DNA of 64,000 bases from NCBI RefSeq assembly GCF_900108945.1, contig NZ_FNYE01000003.1, forward strand, positions 1 to 64,000, in the 5' to 3' direction. Both the position numbers and the translations under genes were made by a program. This document shows, one piece after another, positions 44,211-52,647 of this stretch. The DNA is from Paraburkholderia diazotrophica (GTDB lineage Bacteria; Pseudomonadota; Gammaproteobacteria; Burkholderiales; Burkholderiaceae). The notes beneath the pieces were generated by a model. That model was not told the origin of the DNA. It did no database searches and saw only the letters and a program-made list of their open reading frames with translations. Positions within the stretch are counted from its first letter, which is position 1, and each line of letters begins with the position of its first letter.

Positions 44211-45029
44211 TCAGACCTTGCCCGGCCCGACGCACAGCGCAAACAGTTGCCGCTGACTCGAAATGCCGAGCCGCCGGAACGCGCGCTTCTGATACGTGAC
44301 GACGCTCGTCGCCTTGATGCCCATCGTGTCGCCGATTTCCTGCGCGGTGCGCCCTTCGAGCACGCCCGTCAGCACGTCGAGCTCGCGCTTCGACAGTTCG
44401 GGACAGAGGCCGCGCACGCGCGCGAGCATCAGATGCGAGATCGCCATGTCGCGCTGCCCGCAGATCGCGTAGTGATGCTTCGCCGCGTGCGCGATCAGCG
44501 GCGCCATCGCTTCGATCAACGCGATTTCGCGCGGATGGTAATTGCCGAAACGGCGGTCGCGATACAGGTTCACGGAGAGCCAGATATCGGGTGTCGGCTG
44601 CACGAGCAGCGACACGCGGTCCGACACGTTCGGCTGCTGATAGCACGCGGCCCGGTACGCTTCGTTGAGAATGTCGTCGCTTGTCTGCTGATGAAGCACG
44701 AGCGTCGAGCCGGGCCTGTCGTTGCGCGCCGACGAGACGATCTTCTGATTGCCGTCGAGCGCGTAGAAGTGACGTGCGTACGTGTCGGCGACATCGCGCA
44801 GAAAGCGCCCGCCGCGATGATCGGCCACCGACACCGTGCGCGGCCGGTTGCCGAACTCGTACGCGAAGATCGTGCATTGCGAAATCGCGGCGATATCGCC
44901 GAGCAGCTTCAGCACTTCGGCGGCGAGCGCGTTCGAGTCGTCGCTGCCGATCGACGACACGAGCCCCGTCGCGCGGCTGAGATCCAGCTGCCCTTGCGAA
45001 ACGGGACGGTCGAGACGCCATGAACGCAT
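44211..45029 (-). CDS. LuxR-type HTH transcriptional regulator
   Basis: 272 residues. The C-terminal GerE/LuxR helix-turn-helix is clear: LSKRELDVLTGVLEGRTAQE and then IGDTMGIKATSVVTYQKRAF, RRLGISSQRQLF. The N-terminal about 190 residues (CTIFAYEFGNRPRTVSVADH, DVADTYARHFYALDGNQKIV) do not look like an acyl-homoserine-lactone domain or a phospho-receiver. Ligand and targets unknown. It is divergent from the SBP56-type gene, about 297 bp away. Confidence 0.87.
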   Translation of the reverse strand: MRSWRLDRPVSQGQLDLSRATGLVSSIGSDDSNALAAEVLKLLGDIAAISQCTIFAYEFGNRPRTVSVADHRGGRFLRDVADTYARHFYALDGNQKIVSSARNDRPGSTLVLHQQTSDDILNEAYRAACYQQPNVSDRVSLLVQPTPDIWLSVNLYRDRRFGNYHPREIALIEAMAPLIAHAAKHHYAICGQRDMAISHLMLARVRGLCPELSKRELDVLTGVLEGRTAQEIGDTMGIKATSVVTYQKRAFRRLGISSQRQLFALCVGPGKV

Positions 45030-45326
45030 GATCGATTGCGACTGGAAGCGGCGAGAAAAGACGGAGTAATCGCATTATTTTAATCTGCGCGGGGCGCGCG
45101 CATGCGTGAACGCCGCAATCGCGTCCGATCCGCTGCAATCGCGGCCGCCGCGCTACCGCCACGCTCCCGACGCACGCACAAAAACCGTTCCGGAAGCGAA
45201 TGGGCCCACGCTCTGCCGTTAAATTGCCTACAGTGAAAACCTCATGCATGCGCGCCGCTTTCGCAACCGGATAGCGGCCGCGCATGCACCGCGTGCCGCA
45301 TCGCAACATCCTTCGGAGACTGAGAT
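45030..45326. other. Divergent promoter region, LuxR / SBP56
   Basis: 297 bases separating the two start codons. An AT-rich segment lies next to the LuxR gene (about 45060-45085) and another just before 45250. No clear palindromic operator was found. Confidence 0.4.
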
Positions 45327-46721
45327 ATGGCGACCTGGAAACCCGATCCGACCTTCTATCCTTCCGCCCGCATGGCAGGCAGCGCGCCGAAGGAAACCGT
45401 CGCGTATGTGGCAAGCTTCGATCCATCGCGAGAGACGCCCGACGAGCTCGCCGTCGTCGATGTCGATCCGGGCTCGGCGGAGTACGGCCGCATCGTCAGC
45501 AGCGTGCCGATGCCGAACACGGGCGACGAGCTGCATCACTTCGGCTGGAACGCGTGCAGTTCGTGCCTGTGCCCGAACGCGCCGCATCCGCATACGGAGC
45601 GCCGCTATCTCGTCGTGCCTGGGCTGCGCTCGTCGCGCATCCACATACTCGACACGAAGCCCGACAAGCGAAATCCGCAGATCGTACGCGTGCTCGAACC
45701 CGCCGAAGTCGCGGAAAAAGCGGGCTATACGCGGCCTCATACCGTGCACTGCGGGCCGGCCGGCATCTACGTAGTGGCGCTTGCGAACGCGCAGGGCGAA
45801 GCGCCCGGCGGCATCTTTCTGATGGACCACGAAACGTTCGACATTCGCGGCCAATGGGAAATCGATCGCGGCCCGCAGCAGCTCTCGTACGACGGCTGGT
45901 GGCATCTCGGCTACGACACCGTCGTGACGAGCGAATGGGGCCTGCCCGCGACCTTCGAAAACGGCCTCGTGCCGGAAGTGCTGCTCGGCGGCCAGTACGG
46001 ACATCGCCTGCACTTCTGGGACATGAACACGCGCAAGCACAAACAGGTCGTCGACTTCGGCGCGGAAAACCAGTTGGTGTTCGAACTGCGTCCCGCGCAC
46101 GATCCGACCAAAGCCTATGGCTTCGTCAACTCGGTGATCAGCTTGAAGGACCTGTCGGCGTCGATCTGGACGTGGTATCGCGACGGCGATCAATGGGCCG
46201 CGCGCAAGGTCATCGAGATTCCCGCCGAACCCGCCGACGCTTCGCAGCTTCCGCCGCTGCTCAAAGGCTTCGGCGCGGTGCCGCCGCTCGTCACCGATAT
46301 CGCGCTGTCGCTCGACGACCGCTTCCTGTACGTGTCGTGCTGGGGCACGGGCGATCTGAAGCAATACGACGTCTCCGATCCGATGCGGCCCGAACTGACG
46401 GGTACCGTGCGCATCGGCGGCATTGCCGCGCGCGCGACGCATCCGGGCGCGGACGGACGTCCGCTGAACGGCGGCCCGCAAATGGTCGAAGTGAGCCGCG
46501 ACGGCAGCCGCGTGTACTTCACGAACTCGCTGTACGGCGTGATCGACGAGCAGTTCTACACGGAAGGCATCGACGGATGGATGGTGAGGCTGAATGCGGA
46601 CAAGAGCGGCGGGCTCACGGTCGCGGACGACTTTTTCGTCGACTGGCCGAAGTCGCATCGTCCGCATCAGATACGGCTCGAAGGCGGGGACGCGTCGTCG
46701 GATTCGTATTGCTATCCGTGA
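45327..46721 (+). CDS. SBP56 / methanethiol oxidase family protein
   Basis: 464 residues from ATG 45327, with GGAG 7 nt upstream. The selenium-binding-protein-56 family is obvious: NTGDELHHFGWNACSSCLC with the conserved CSSC, RPHTVHCGPAGIYVVALANA, WWHLGYDTVVTSEWGLP, YGHRLHFWDMNTRKHKQVVD, FVSCWGTGDLKQYDVSDPM-type strands (LYVSCWGTGDLKQYDVSD), and HRPHQIRLEGGDASSDSYCYP at the end. Bacterial MtoX enzymes oxidise methanethiol to formaldehyde, sulfide and peroxide with copper. No signal peptide is visible, unlike periplasmic MtoX. Start and end are as usual for the family. Confidence 0.9.
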   Translation: MATWKPDPTFYPSARMAGSAPKETVAYVASFDPSRETPDELAVVDVDPGSAEYGRIVSSVPMPNTGDELHHFGWNACSSCLCPNAPHPHTERRYLVVPGLRSSRIHILDTKPDKRNPQIVRVLEPAEVAEKAGYTRPHTVHCGPAGIYVVALANAQGEAPGGIFLMDHETFDIRGQWEIDRGPQQLSYDGWWHLGYDTVVTSEWGLPATFENGLVPEVLLGGQYGHRLHFWDMNTRKHKQVVDFGAENQLVFELRPAHDPTKAYGFVNSVISLKDLSASIWTWYRDGDQWAARKVIEIPAEPADASQLPPLLKGFGAVPPLVTDIALSLDDRFLYVSCWGTGDLKQYDVSDPMRPELTGTVRIGGIAARATHPGADGRPLNGGPQMVEVSRDGSRVYFTNSLYGVIDEQFYTEGIDGWMVRLNADKSGGLTVADDFFVDWPKSHRPHQIRLEGGDASSDSYCYP

Positions 46722-46749
46722 GCGCAAACGGCAGCGAAGGGCGAGCGCG

Positions 46750-47361
46750 ATGAACGGCGTATGGGCAACCGTGATCGGCAGCGGGATTTTCCATGGCGTG
46801 AATCCCGCGATGGGGTGGCTCTTCGCCGCCGCGCTCGGGCTTCAGCACGGCAGCCGCAAGGCGCTGCTGTTGGCGTTGCCGCCGCTCGCGCTCGGGCATG
46901 CCGTGTCGGTTATGTTCTTGACCACGTCGGCCGTCGCGCTCGGGCTCTTCACGCACACCGAACACTTGCGCATGTTCATGGGCGCGCTGCTGATCGCGTG
47001 GGCCGCGTATCACCATTTCTACGGACACCGGCAACGCGTGCGCATCGGCATGACGGCGGGCTTCGTCGGACTGGCGCTGTGGTCGGCGGCCATGGCGACG
47101 ATGCACGGCGCGGGACTGATGCTGCTGCCCGCGCTGTTGCCGTTATGCGGCGCGGGGATGCCCGTCGGCAGCTCGCTCGAATCGGTCGGGCAGGTCACGG
47201 CCGTGCACACCGTCGTGACGCTCGCGACGGCGGGCGCGATTGCGCTAGCGGCCTATCAGTATCTGGGACTCGGCATGCTGCGGCGTGGCTGGATCAATTT
47301 CGACTGGCTCTGGTGCGGCGCGCTGACCGTCACGGGCGCGCTGCTGATCGTCACCGGCTAG
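46750..47361 (+). CDS. Integral membrane protein linked to the SBP56 gene
   Basis: 203 residues from ATG 46750, preceded by GAAGG; the upstream open frame overlaps the SBP56 gene and is not coding. About six membrane segments, with His residues in or near them: FHGVNPAMGWLFAAALGLQH, LALGHAVSVMFLTTSAV, YHHFYGHRQR and MHGAGLMLLPALLP. The His pattern could suggest metal or haem handling. It lies 28 nt after the SBP56 gene, so co-transcription is likely; a role in copper supply to that enzyme is conjecture. Confidence 0.8.
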   Translation: MNGVWATVIGSGIFHGVNPAMGWLFAAALGLQHGSRKALLLALPPLALGHAVSVMFLTTSAVALGLFTHTEHLRMFMGALLIAWAAYHHFYGHRQRVRIGMTAGFVGLALWSAAMATMHGAGLMLLPALLPLCGAGMPVGSSLESVGQVTAVHTVVTLATAGAIALAAYQYLGLGMLRRGWINFDWLWCGALTVTGALLIVTG

Positions 47362-47383
47362 CCGTTCCGCACTGCGTGCCCAC

Positions 47384-47402
47384 GTCCCGAAAACTCTCAC
47401 CT
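47384..47402 (+). repeat. Dispersed 19-bp motif, copy 2
   Basis: GTCCCGAAAACTCTCACCT, 22 nt after the membrane-protein stop; first of three copies in this gap. Confidence 0.72.
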
Positions 47403-47449
47403 TTGGCTACAGTGCCGTGCGGATTGCGGGGCAACTCACCGTCGCGCGG

Positions 47450-47468
47450 CTCCCGTATAGCCTCACCA
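47450..47468 (+). repeat. Dispersed 19-bp motif, copy 3
   Basis: CTCCCGTATAGCCTCACCA, 66 bp after copy 2. Weaker look-alikes (CAACTCACCG at 47432, GGCTCACCG near 47503) fall between the three. Confidence 0.68.
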
Positions 47469-47529
47469 CAAGCGCATTCGTGAGCGGATCGGCATCGGGC
47501 AGGCTCACCGTTGCGGCAACGGTCAAATG

Positions 47530-47548
47530 CTCCCGTATTTCCTCACCT
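47530..47548 (+). repeat. Dispersed 19-bp motif, copy 4
   Basis: CTCCCGTATTTCCTCACCT, 80 bp after copy 3 and 52 nt before the end of the convergent MazG-like gene. Confidence 0.7.
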
Positions 47549-47599
47549 CAAGCGGCTTTGCGCCCGTTTTCCATGCGGAAGACACCGGGCGGAACGGCA

Positions 47600-47968
47600 T
47601 TACTCGTCGTACTCGGAGTACTTGCGCGAATCGCCGCGCACCTTGTGCGCCGGATACTTCGCGCGATTCAGCTCGATCTTCTCCAGCACGGCCGCGTACA
47701 GATCGACGTCGAGACGATCGGCGAGCATCACGAGGTACGCGAGCACATCGGCCATTTCGTGACGGATCGCCGTGAGCTTGTCGTCGGCGAGTTCGCTCTT
47801 TTCGCCCGACTCGAGCCATTGAAACGGCTCCAGCAATTCGCTCGCTTCGACGCTCAACGCCGTCGCCAGATTCTTCGGCGAATGAAAGCGCGTCCAGTCG
47901 CGCTCGCTGACGAACTGCCGCAACAGATCGCGCACCGCGACGAGATCGCTGCTGCGTTCCTTCTCCAT
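47600..47968 (-). CDS. MazG-like nucleotide pyrophosphohydrolase
   Basis: 122 residues from the ATG at 47968, with GGAG upstream. All-alpha NTP pyrophosphatase of the short iMazG/dCTPase type: NLATALSVEASELLEPFQWL carries the ExxE metal motif, and EMADVLAYLVMLADRLDVDL carries the second ExxD motif. Such enzymes remove non-canonical or excess dNTPs. Convergent with the SBP56 unit and upstream of the same-strand-independent penicillin-acylase gene by 34 nt. Confidence 0.87.
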   Translation of the reverse strand: MEKERSSDLVAVRDLLRQFVSERDWTRFHSPKNLATALSVEASELLEPFQWLESGEKSELADDKLTAIRHEMADVLAYLVMLADRLDVDLYAAVLEKIELNRAKYPAHKVRGDSRKYSEYDE

Positions 47969-48001
47969 ACGGTCACTCCACGAAAACCATCAATATAGCG
48001 A

Positions 48002-50503
48002 TCATTGCCCGGCACGCCCGAGCGTCAGCCGATGCACGGGCGGTCCCGGCAGAAACGACGTCTTCTCGCCGCGCACCCACGCTTCGTGACCCGCGAGGAA
48101 ATACGGCGACAGCGGATTGCCCGACTGTCCGCCCGGCATCTCGAAGATGCCCGTCTGCTCGCGCCCCGGCGACACGATCATCCGCTCCGATGCGCCGAAG
48201 TTCGGCGTCTGCACGCGCGGCATGTTGATGTCGCCGGGCAGCGGATCATGCGGCGCGCCAAGCCAGCCGCGCGCCCACGGCAGCCACGCGGGCACGATGC
48301 GCGCAAACGGGTGCTCGATCGCGGCGCGGTTGCGTTCGCCCCAGCGCGCATCGTCGACGGCGACATCCGCGGGCAACTGCGCGATCGCATGATCGATGCG
48401 GTCGAGCATGAACGTGCGCCAGTCGATAAAGCCGTCGGGCACCCATGCATGATGCTCGGCGAGCGTCTCCATCACGGCTTCGTAGCGCGAACTCGCGACG
48501 CGCAATCCGAGCGGCGCATTGCCGCCGCCGCCCGGCATCGCGCCCGCGAGATCGGCGTCGAGCCTGCCGAACCATGCGTCGTACAGCGAGAAGAAGAAGC
48601 CGCGCGTGAGCCGGTAGCCGACGGCATCGGCATCCGCGCGGCCATTCCACGCGAGCAGCTGCTGCCGAAATGCGAGGCGCTGCGGATGGCCCGCAAGCGC
48701 GCTCGCGTCGAGCGCTTCGAGCGCGACGCGCCGCCACACGTCGATCCATTGCGCGCGATCGTCGGTCTGGATCGACAGCATCGCGCGCTCGTCGGGACTC
48801 GGCGCCGCGAGCAGATCGTCGCGTATCTGCGATGCGCGTGCGCCGAGGTCCGCGCCCGCATCGCCGATCAGCGCCGCTTCGTCCGACATCAGCACGCGAT
48901 TGTTCGCCGTCCACAAGCGGCCGAGCGGCGGATCGATCCGCTTCGGATACGACGCGGGCGGCAGATAGTGCTGCCAGCCTTTGTACGTCGCCGAATCGTA
49001 TGGCGTGTCGCTGTCGGGGCCGCTTTGCGCGTCGCTCGCGTCGCGCTGCGGCAGCGGACCGGCCAGCGTCCAGCCGATGTTGCCGCGCGAGTCGGCGATC
49101 ATGATGTTCTGTGTCGGGATGCCGCTCGTCTGCGCGACGTGCAGTGCTTCGTCGATCGTCTTCGCGTCTTCGAGCCGTTGCAGATTGAGGTTCACGGCCT
49201 CCCGGTCATGCGCGACCCAGCGCAGCGCATACGCACGCTCACCGACGTCGAACTGCGGCCCCCAACGCGTCTCGATCACGGGCAAATCGACGCTCGCGCC
49301 GCCCTTCACGCGGATCATCTCGTGATGGACGTCCGCGCGCGCCCATGCGCCATCGGGCGTGCGGTACTGCAACGGGTCGGCGGGATTGCGATGCAGCTCG
49401 ATCAGATCGACATAGTGCCCGTAGCTGTTCGTGAAGCCCCACGCGATCTTGCCGTTGCTACCCGCGATCACGAGCGGCGTGCCCGGCAGGCTCACGCCCG
49501 TCAGCGCATGCATCGGCTGGCCGTCCTGCGCGGGCCACGTCAGCGACACGCGATACCAGATGTTCGGCAGCGACAGCCCCAGATGCATGTCGCTCGCGAG
49601 GATCGCGCCGCCATGCGCGCTGTGCGCGCCGTCGACGACCCAGCCGTTGCTGCCCACAGCCGACCCGTTCGCGCATGTGTCGTCGCTCGCATAGCCCGTG
49701 TCTCTCGCGGCGCTCACGGGCTTCGTCGCCGATAGCCAGTCCGGGCGCGTCGCGGGAATACGGGTGGGCTCGACGGGCGGCGTCGATGCGCTATCGAGCG
49801 GCGCGTCCCAATGGCTCGCGGAGGGCAGCAGGAACGCGTACAGATCGGCGGGCACGCGCTCGCGCAACACAGCGCGGGCGAGAATGCGCCGCGTCTCGAA
49901 CGATTGCAGATCGAAGTACATCGCGTAGACGACCAGCAGCGAATCTTCGGGCCGCCACGCTTCGGGCTGCGCGCGCAGCATCCAGTACTCGAACGGCCGC
50001 GACGACAGCGCGGCGACCCCGGCATTGACGCCCGCCGTATAGCGCTCGACGATGTGCCGCTGATCGGCGGGCATCACCTCGACGAGCGCGTGCGCGCGGG
50101 CGCGAAAACGATGCAGGCGGTTGCGCCTGTCGAGATCGAGCGCGTTCGGGCCGATCAGCGCGGACACTTCGCCCGCCGCAACGCGCCTGAGCAGATCCAT
50201 CTGAAAGAAGCGGTCCTGCGCGTGCAGGAAGCCGGTTGCATACGCGACATCGGCACGCGACGCGCCGTGTATCGTCGGCACGCCGAGCGCGTCGCGCTCG
50301 ATCGTCACCGCCGACGACAGCGACGGCGCGCGCTGCGTTCCATCCAGTTGCGCGAGACTGCCGCGCAGCAGCAGCCAGCCGCCGAGCAGCGCCGCGCACA
50401 GCAGCGCGACGACGAGGCCCGCCAGCGCGAGCGCGGCGATCCCGATGGTCCGACCGATTGATTTTCCCGAGAACGGGCTTGTGACGGCGCGGCGACGGCT
50501 CAT
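48002..50503 (-). CDS. Penicillin acylase family protein (Ntn hydrolase)
   Basis: 833 residues from the ATG at 50503; the longer open frame upstream has no credible start. An N-terminal membrane/leader segment (IGIAALALAGLVVALLCAAL) precedes the alpha-subunit part (ALGVPTIHGASRADVAYATG, FLHAQDRFFQMDLLRRVAAG, EVSALIG). The autocleavage site is SAVGSNGWVVDG with Ser285 as the predicted nucleophile, followed by LASDMHLGLSLPNIWYRVSL, LPGTPLVIAGSNGKIAWGFT and the late WTANNRVLMSDE. It acts outside the cytoplasmic membrane on an N-acyl compound; acyl-homoserine lactones or beta-lactams are possible substrates. Confidence 0.92.
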   Translation of the reverse strand: MSRRRAVTSPFSGKSIGRTIGIAALALAGLVVALLCAALLGGWLLLRGSLAQLDGTQRAPSLSSAVTIERDALGVPTIHGASRADVAYATGFLHAQDRFFQMDLLRRVAAGEVSALIGPNALDLDRRNRLHRFRARAHALVEVMPADQRHIVERYTAGVNAGVAALSSRPFEYWMLRAQPEAWRPEDSLLVVYAMYFDLQSFETRRILARAVLRERVPADLYAFLLPSASHWDAPLDSASTPPVEPTRIPATRPDWLSATKPVSAARDTGYASDDTCANGSAVGSNGWVVDGAHSAHGGAILASDMHLGLSLPNIWYRVSLTWPAQDGQPMHALTGVSLPGTPLVIAGSNGKIAWGFTNSYGHYVDLIELHRNPADPLQYRTPDGAWARADVHHEMIRVKGGASVDLPVIETRWGPQFDVGERAYALRWVAHDREAVNLNLQRLEDAKTIDEALHVAQTSGIPTQNIMIADSRGNIGWTLAGPLPQRDASDAQSGPDSDTPYDSATYKGWQHYLPPASYPKRIDPPLGRLWTANNRVLMSDEAALIGDAGADLGARASQIRDDLLAAPSPDERAMLSIQTDDRAQWIDVWRRVALEALDASALAGHPQRLAFRQQLLAWNGRADADAVGYRLTRGFFFSLYDAWFGRLDADLAGAMPGGGGNAPLGLRVASSRYEAVMETLAEHHAWVPDGFIDWRTFMLDRIDHAIAQLPADVAVDDARWGERNRAAIEHPFARIVPAWLPWARGWLGAPHDPLPGDINMPRVQTPNFGASERMIVSPGREQTGIFEMPGGQSGNPLSPYFLAGHEAWVRGEKTSFLPGPPVHRLTLGRAGQ

Positions 50504-50621
50504 TGCTGGCTGATCGTTTGGTATTCGCTGGAGTTTGAGGGATTGAGGAGTGGAGGCGTCCGGGCATTGTGCACGAAGCCGTTTGCACTTTCGCATACGG
50601 TCGTGACGAAACCGCGTGCTC

Positions 50622-50656
50622 TCCAGCATGATGGATTTTTGTTCCAGTATGCTGGA
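50622..50656. promoter_or_regulatory. Paired palindromic operators upstream of the XRE-cupin gene
   Basis: TCCAGCATGATGGA (50622-50635) and TCCAGTATGCTGGA (50643-50656) are related imperfect palindromes with centres 21 bp apart, two helical turns. They sit directly before ATG 50661, so a repressor bound there would block transcription or initiation. Autoregulation by the XRE-cupin protein is the simplest reading. Confidence 0.65.
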
Positions 50657-50660
50657 CGAC

Positions 50661-51251
50661 ATGGACATCAACACCCTGATTGCGCGCCGCGTGCGCGAAC
50701 TGCGTGACGCCCACGGCCTGTCGCTCGAAGCGCTCGCGGAAGCGAGCGGCGTGAGCCGCTCGAACATATCGCTGATCGAGCGCGCGCAGAGCAGCCCGAC
50801 GGCCGCCGTGCTCGACAAGCTCGCGACCGCGCTCGGCGTCACGCTGGCGTCGCTATTCGAGGCCCGCGCGACGCCCGCCGAGCCGCCGTCGCCGCTCGCG
50901 CGCGCGGCCACACAGGCCGTATGGACCGATCCCGCATCCGGCTACACCCGCCGCAGCCTGTCGCCGGCGCTGCCTTCGCCGATCCAGTTAGTGGAGGTTC
51001 ACTTCCCTGCCGGCCAGCGCGTCGCCTACGAGACGGGCGCGCGCGACACTGAAATTCATCAGCAGATCTGGCTGATCGAAGGCGCGATGGAGATCACGGC
51101 GGGCGACGAGCACTGGCGGCTCGAAGCGGGCGATTGCGTGGCGATGCGTCTCGACTGCCCGACCGTGTTCCGCAATCCGACGCGCAAGCCGGCGCGCTAT
51201 CTGGTGGCGCTGTCGATGGCGCCTCGTCCATCTGTGAGGAGAAGTGCATGA
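50661..51251 (+). CDS. XRE-family regulator with cupin domain
   Basis: 196 residues from ATG 50661; longer in-frame starts (GTG 50616) would run through the palindromes. HTH at about 8-60: RRVRELRDAHGLSLEALAEA, SGVSRSNISLIERAQSSPTA. The cupin-2 domain lies at about 110-185: PIQLVEVHFPAGQRVAYETG, IWLIEGAMEITAGDEHWRLE, AGDCVAMRLDCPTVFRNPT. Its TGA overlaps the ATG of the acetyltransferase gene. Confidence 0.9.
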   Translation: MDINTLIARRVRELRDAHGLSLEALAEASGVSRSNISLIERAQSSPTAAVLDKLATALGVTLASLFEARATPAEPPSPLARAATQAVWTDPASGYTRRSLSPALPSPIQLVEVHFPAGQRVAYETGARDTEIHQQIWLIEGAMEITAGDEHWRLEAGDCVAMRLDCPTVFRNPTRKPARYLVALSMAPRPSVRRSA

Positions 51252-51775
51252 CGCAGGCAATCCGCGTGCGGCGCGTGGCCGCGCATGAAGCGGCGCGATG
51301 CGTCGACGATCTGGCCGATGTGCTGATCGATTGCGTCGACGGCGGCGCATCCGTCAGCTTCATGCAGCCGCTGGCACGCGACAAGGCCGTCGCGTTCTGG
51401 CGAATGATCGCGGGCGGTGTCGAGCGCGGCGAGCGCGCGCTGCTCATCGCCGAGGACGGCGACGGGCGCATCGTCGGCACGGTGCAACTGGTGCTCGCGC
51501 AGCCGGACAACCAGCCGCATCGCGCCGACGTCGCGAAGATGCTCGTGCATCGCCGCGCGCGCCGGCGCGGCGTCGCGCAGCAGCTGATGGCGGCTGCCGA
51601 CGCCGTGGCCCGCGACGAACGCAAGACCGTGCTCGTGCTCGACACGGTAACGGGCGGCGATGCCGAGCGTCTCTATGCGCGCGCGGGCTGGCAGCGGGTC
51701 GGCGACGTGCCGAAATACGCGTTGATGCCCGATGGATCTCTCTGCGGAACGACCTTTTATTACAAGCACCTTTAG
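51248..51775 (+). CDS. GNAT-family N-acetyltransferase
   Basis: 175 residues from ATG 51248, in an ATGA overlap, with GAGGAG 6-8 nt upstream. The acetyl-CoA motif A is seen as VAKMLVHRRARRRGVAQQLM (the R/Q-x-x-G-x-G/A type, here RRRGVA), and motif B as ERLYARAGWQRVGDVPKYAL. The substrate amine is unknown. Coupling with the XRE-cupin regulator suggests that the two genes respond to one small molecule, which the enzyme may acetylate. Confidence 0.9.
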   Translation: MTQAIRVRRVAAHEAARCVDDLADVLIDCVDGGASVSFMQPLARDKAVAFWRMIAGGVERGERALLIAEDGDGRIVGTVQLVLAQPDNQPHRADVAKMLVHRRARRRGVAQQLMAAADAVARDERKTVLVLDTVTGGDAERLYARAGWQRVGDVPKYALMPDGSLCGTTFYYKHL

Positions 51776-51897
51776 CGCGACGCAGCCGAAGCGGAAAGTC
51801 GGTCTTCGACAAACGTTTGCGAATTTGCGAAGACAGCCCTTAATCTTTTCCGCCGCGCGCCGTTATCGCGAGAGCACTCCCACTACTCGCAGGCGAC

Positions 51898-52362
51898 ATG
51901 GCCAAGACCATTCCGTTTCCCGGCGGCAACCAGGCGGCGCGCGCGCGGCAGGCGAAGGCATTGCTGTTGCCGATTCCGCGCAGCATGGCCGCCGAGCTGA
52001 TCCTGCCCGTCCATATCGCGCTCGATGCGCTGCGGCGCGGCGCGGGCAGCAAGAGCGCCGCGCAGACGCTCACGCAGACGATGCTGCTCACCGGCTTTCT
52101 GTGTGATCTCGGCTACGGCGCGATGACGTACGACCAGCTGCGAACCGCCGATCAGGCGATGGCGGCCACGTTCGACCACGGCCGCGCGACGGACGAATGG
52201 CGTCTCGACGAAGCGCACGTCGAGCTGCTCGCGCACATCGTCAGCACTTACGACGCGCAATTGCAGCGCGCGCCGCTCAGCGCGCTCACGGATGCGAGCG
52301 CCCGCCTCGACCGCATCATCGCGAGCGGCGACGCCGAGCCGACGCTGCGCAAGCAGGCCTGA
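51898..52362 (+). CDS. Conserved hypothetical protein
   Basis: 154 residues, helical throughout, no signal peptide. Segments: MAKTIPFPGGNQAARARQAK, ELILPVHIALDALRRGAGSK, AAQTLTQTMLLTGFLCDLGY and HVELLAHIVSTYDAQLQRAP. The composition is fully native (high GC3), and the frame is unbroken. No family recognised and no informative neighbour, since it stands alone between the GNAT gene and a repeat-rich gap. Confidence 0.7.
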   Translation: MAKTIPFPGGNQAARARQAKALLLPIPRSMAAELILPVHIALDALRRGAGSKSAAQTLTQTMLLTGFLCDLGYGAMTYDQLRTADQAMAATFDHGRATDEWRLDEAHVELLAHIVSTYDAQLQRAPLSALTDASARLDRIIASGDAEPTLRKQA

Positions 52363-52378
52363 CAACGACGGCTTTCCG

Positions 52379-52397
52379 CTCCCGAACCTTCTCACCG
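52379..52397 (+). repeat. Dispersed 19-bp motif, copy 5
   Basis: CTCCCGAACCTTCTCACCG, 16 nt after the preceding stop. Here the outer bases could also pair with TCGGAGCG about 12 nt downstream. Confidence 0.7.
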
Positions 52398-52500
52398 TTG
52401 GGCTCGGAGCGCATCGACAGCGGCAAGCACACATTGCCTGTATCCTCTGCTGTTACCGACGCGCCGCGCGAGCGGCCGCACCATCGCTGCAATCATCTTG

Positions 52501-52640
52501 CATGGGACGGGAGCACGCGCTAAAGAAGTCCGCTCCCGGGGACCCGCAGAGAAACCGCATGGGCGGGAGTAAGCATGGGACAGGAGTAAGCGCTAAAGCG
52601 CTAACGCCCGTCGACTCGCCAACTCCCGTCGACAGAGGAG
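52501..52640. repeat. Cluster of short direct repeats before the ankyrin gene
   Basis: CATGGGACGGGAGCACGCGC (52501) followed by TAAAG recurs at 52574 as CATGGGACAGGAGTAAGCGC plus TAAAG (22 of 25 bases equal); a third, shorter copy (CATGGGCGGGAGTAAG, 52558) abuts it. AACTCCCGTCGAC and CCCGTCGAC repeats follow at 52607-52633. Similar GGAGTAAGCGCTAAAGCGCTAA sequences (split: GGAGTAAGCGCTAAAG, CGCTAA) are, from memory, scattered in Paraburkholderia intergenic DNA. Confidence 0.65.
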
Positions 52641-52647
52641 AGGCTTC

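Noticed and set aside
50504..50911. N-terminal extension of the penicillin acylase to 969 residues
   Set aside because: It would run through the XRE promoter and palindromes and has no acylase-like content; the leader-like segment follows the ATG at 50503.
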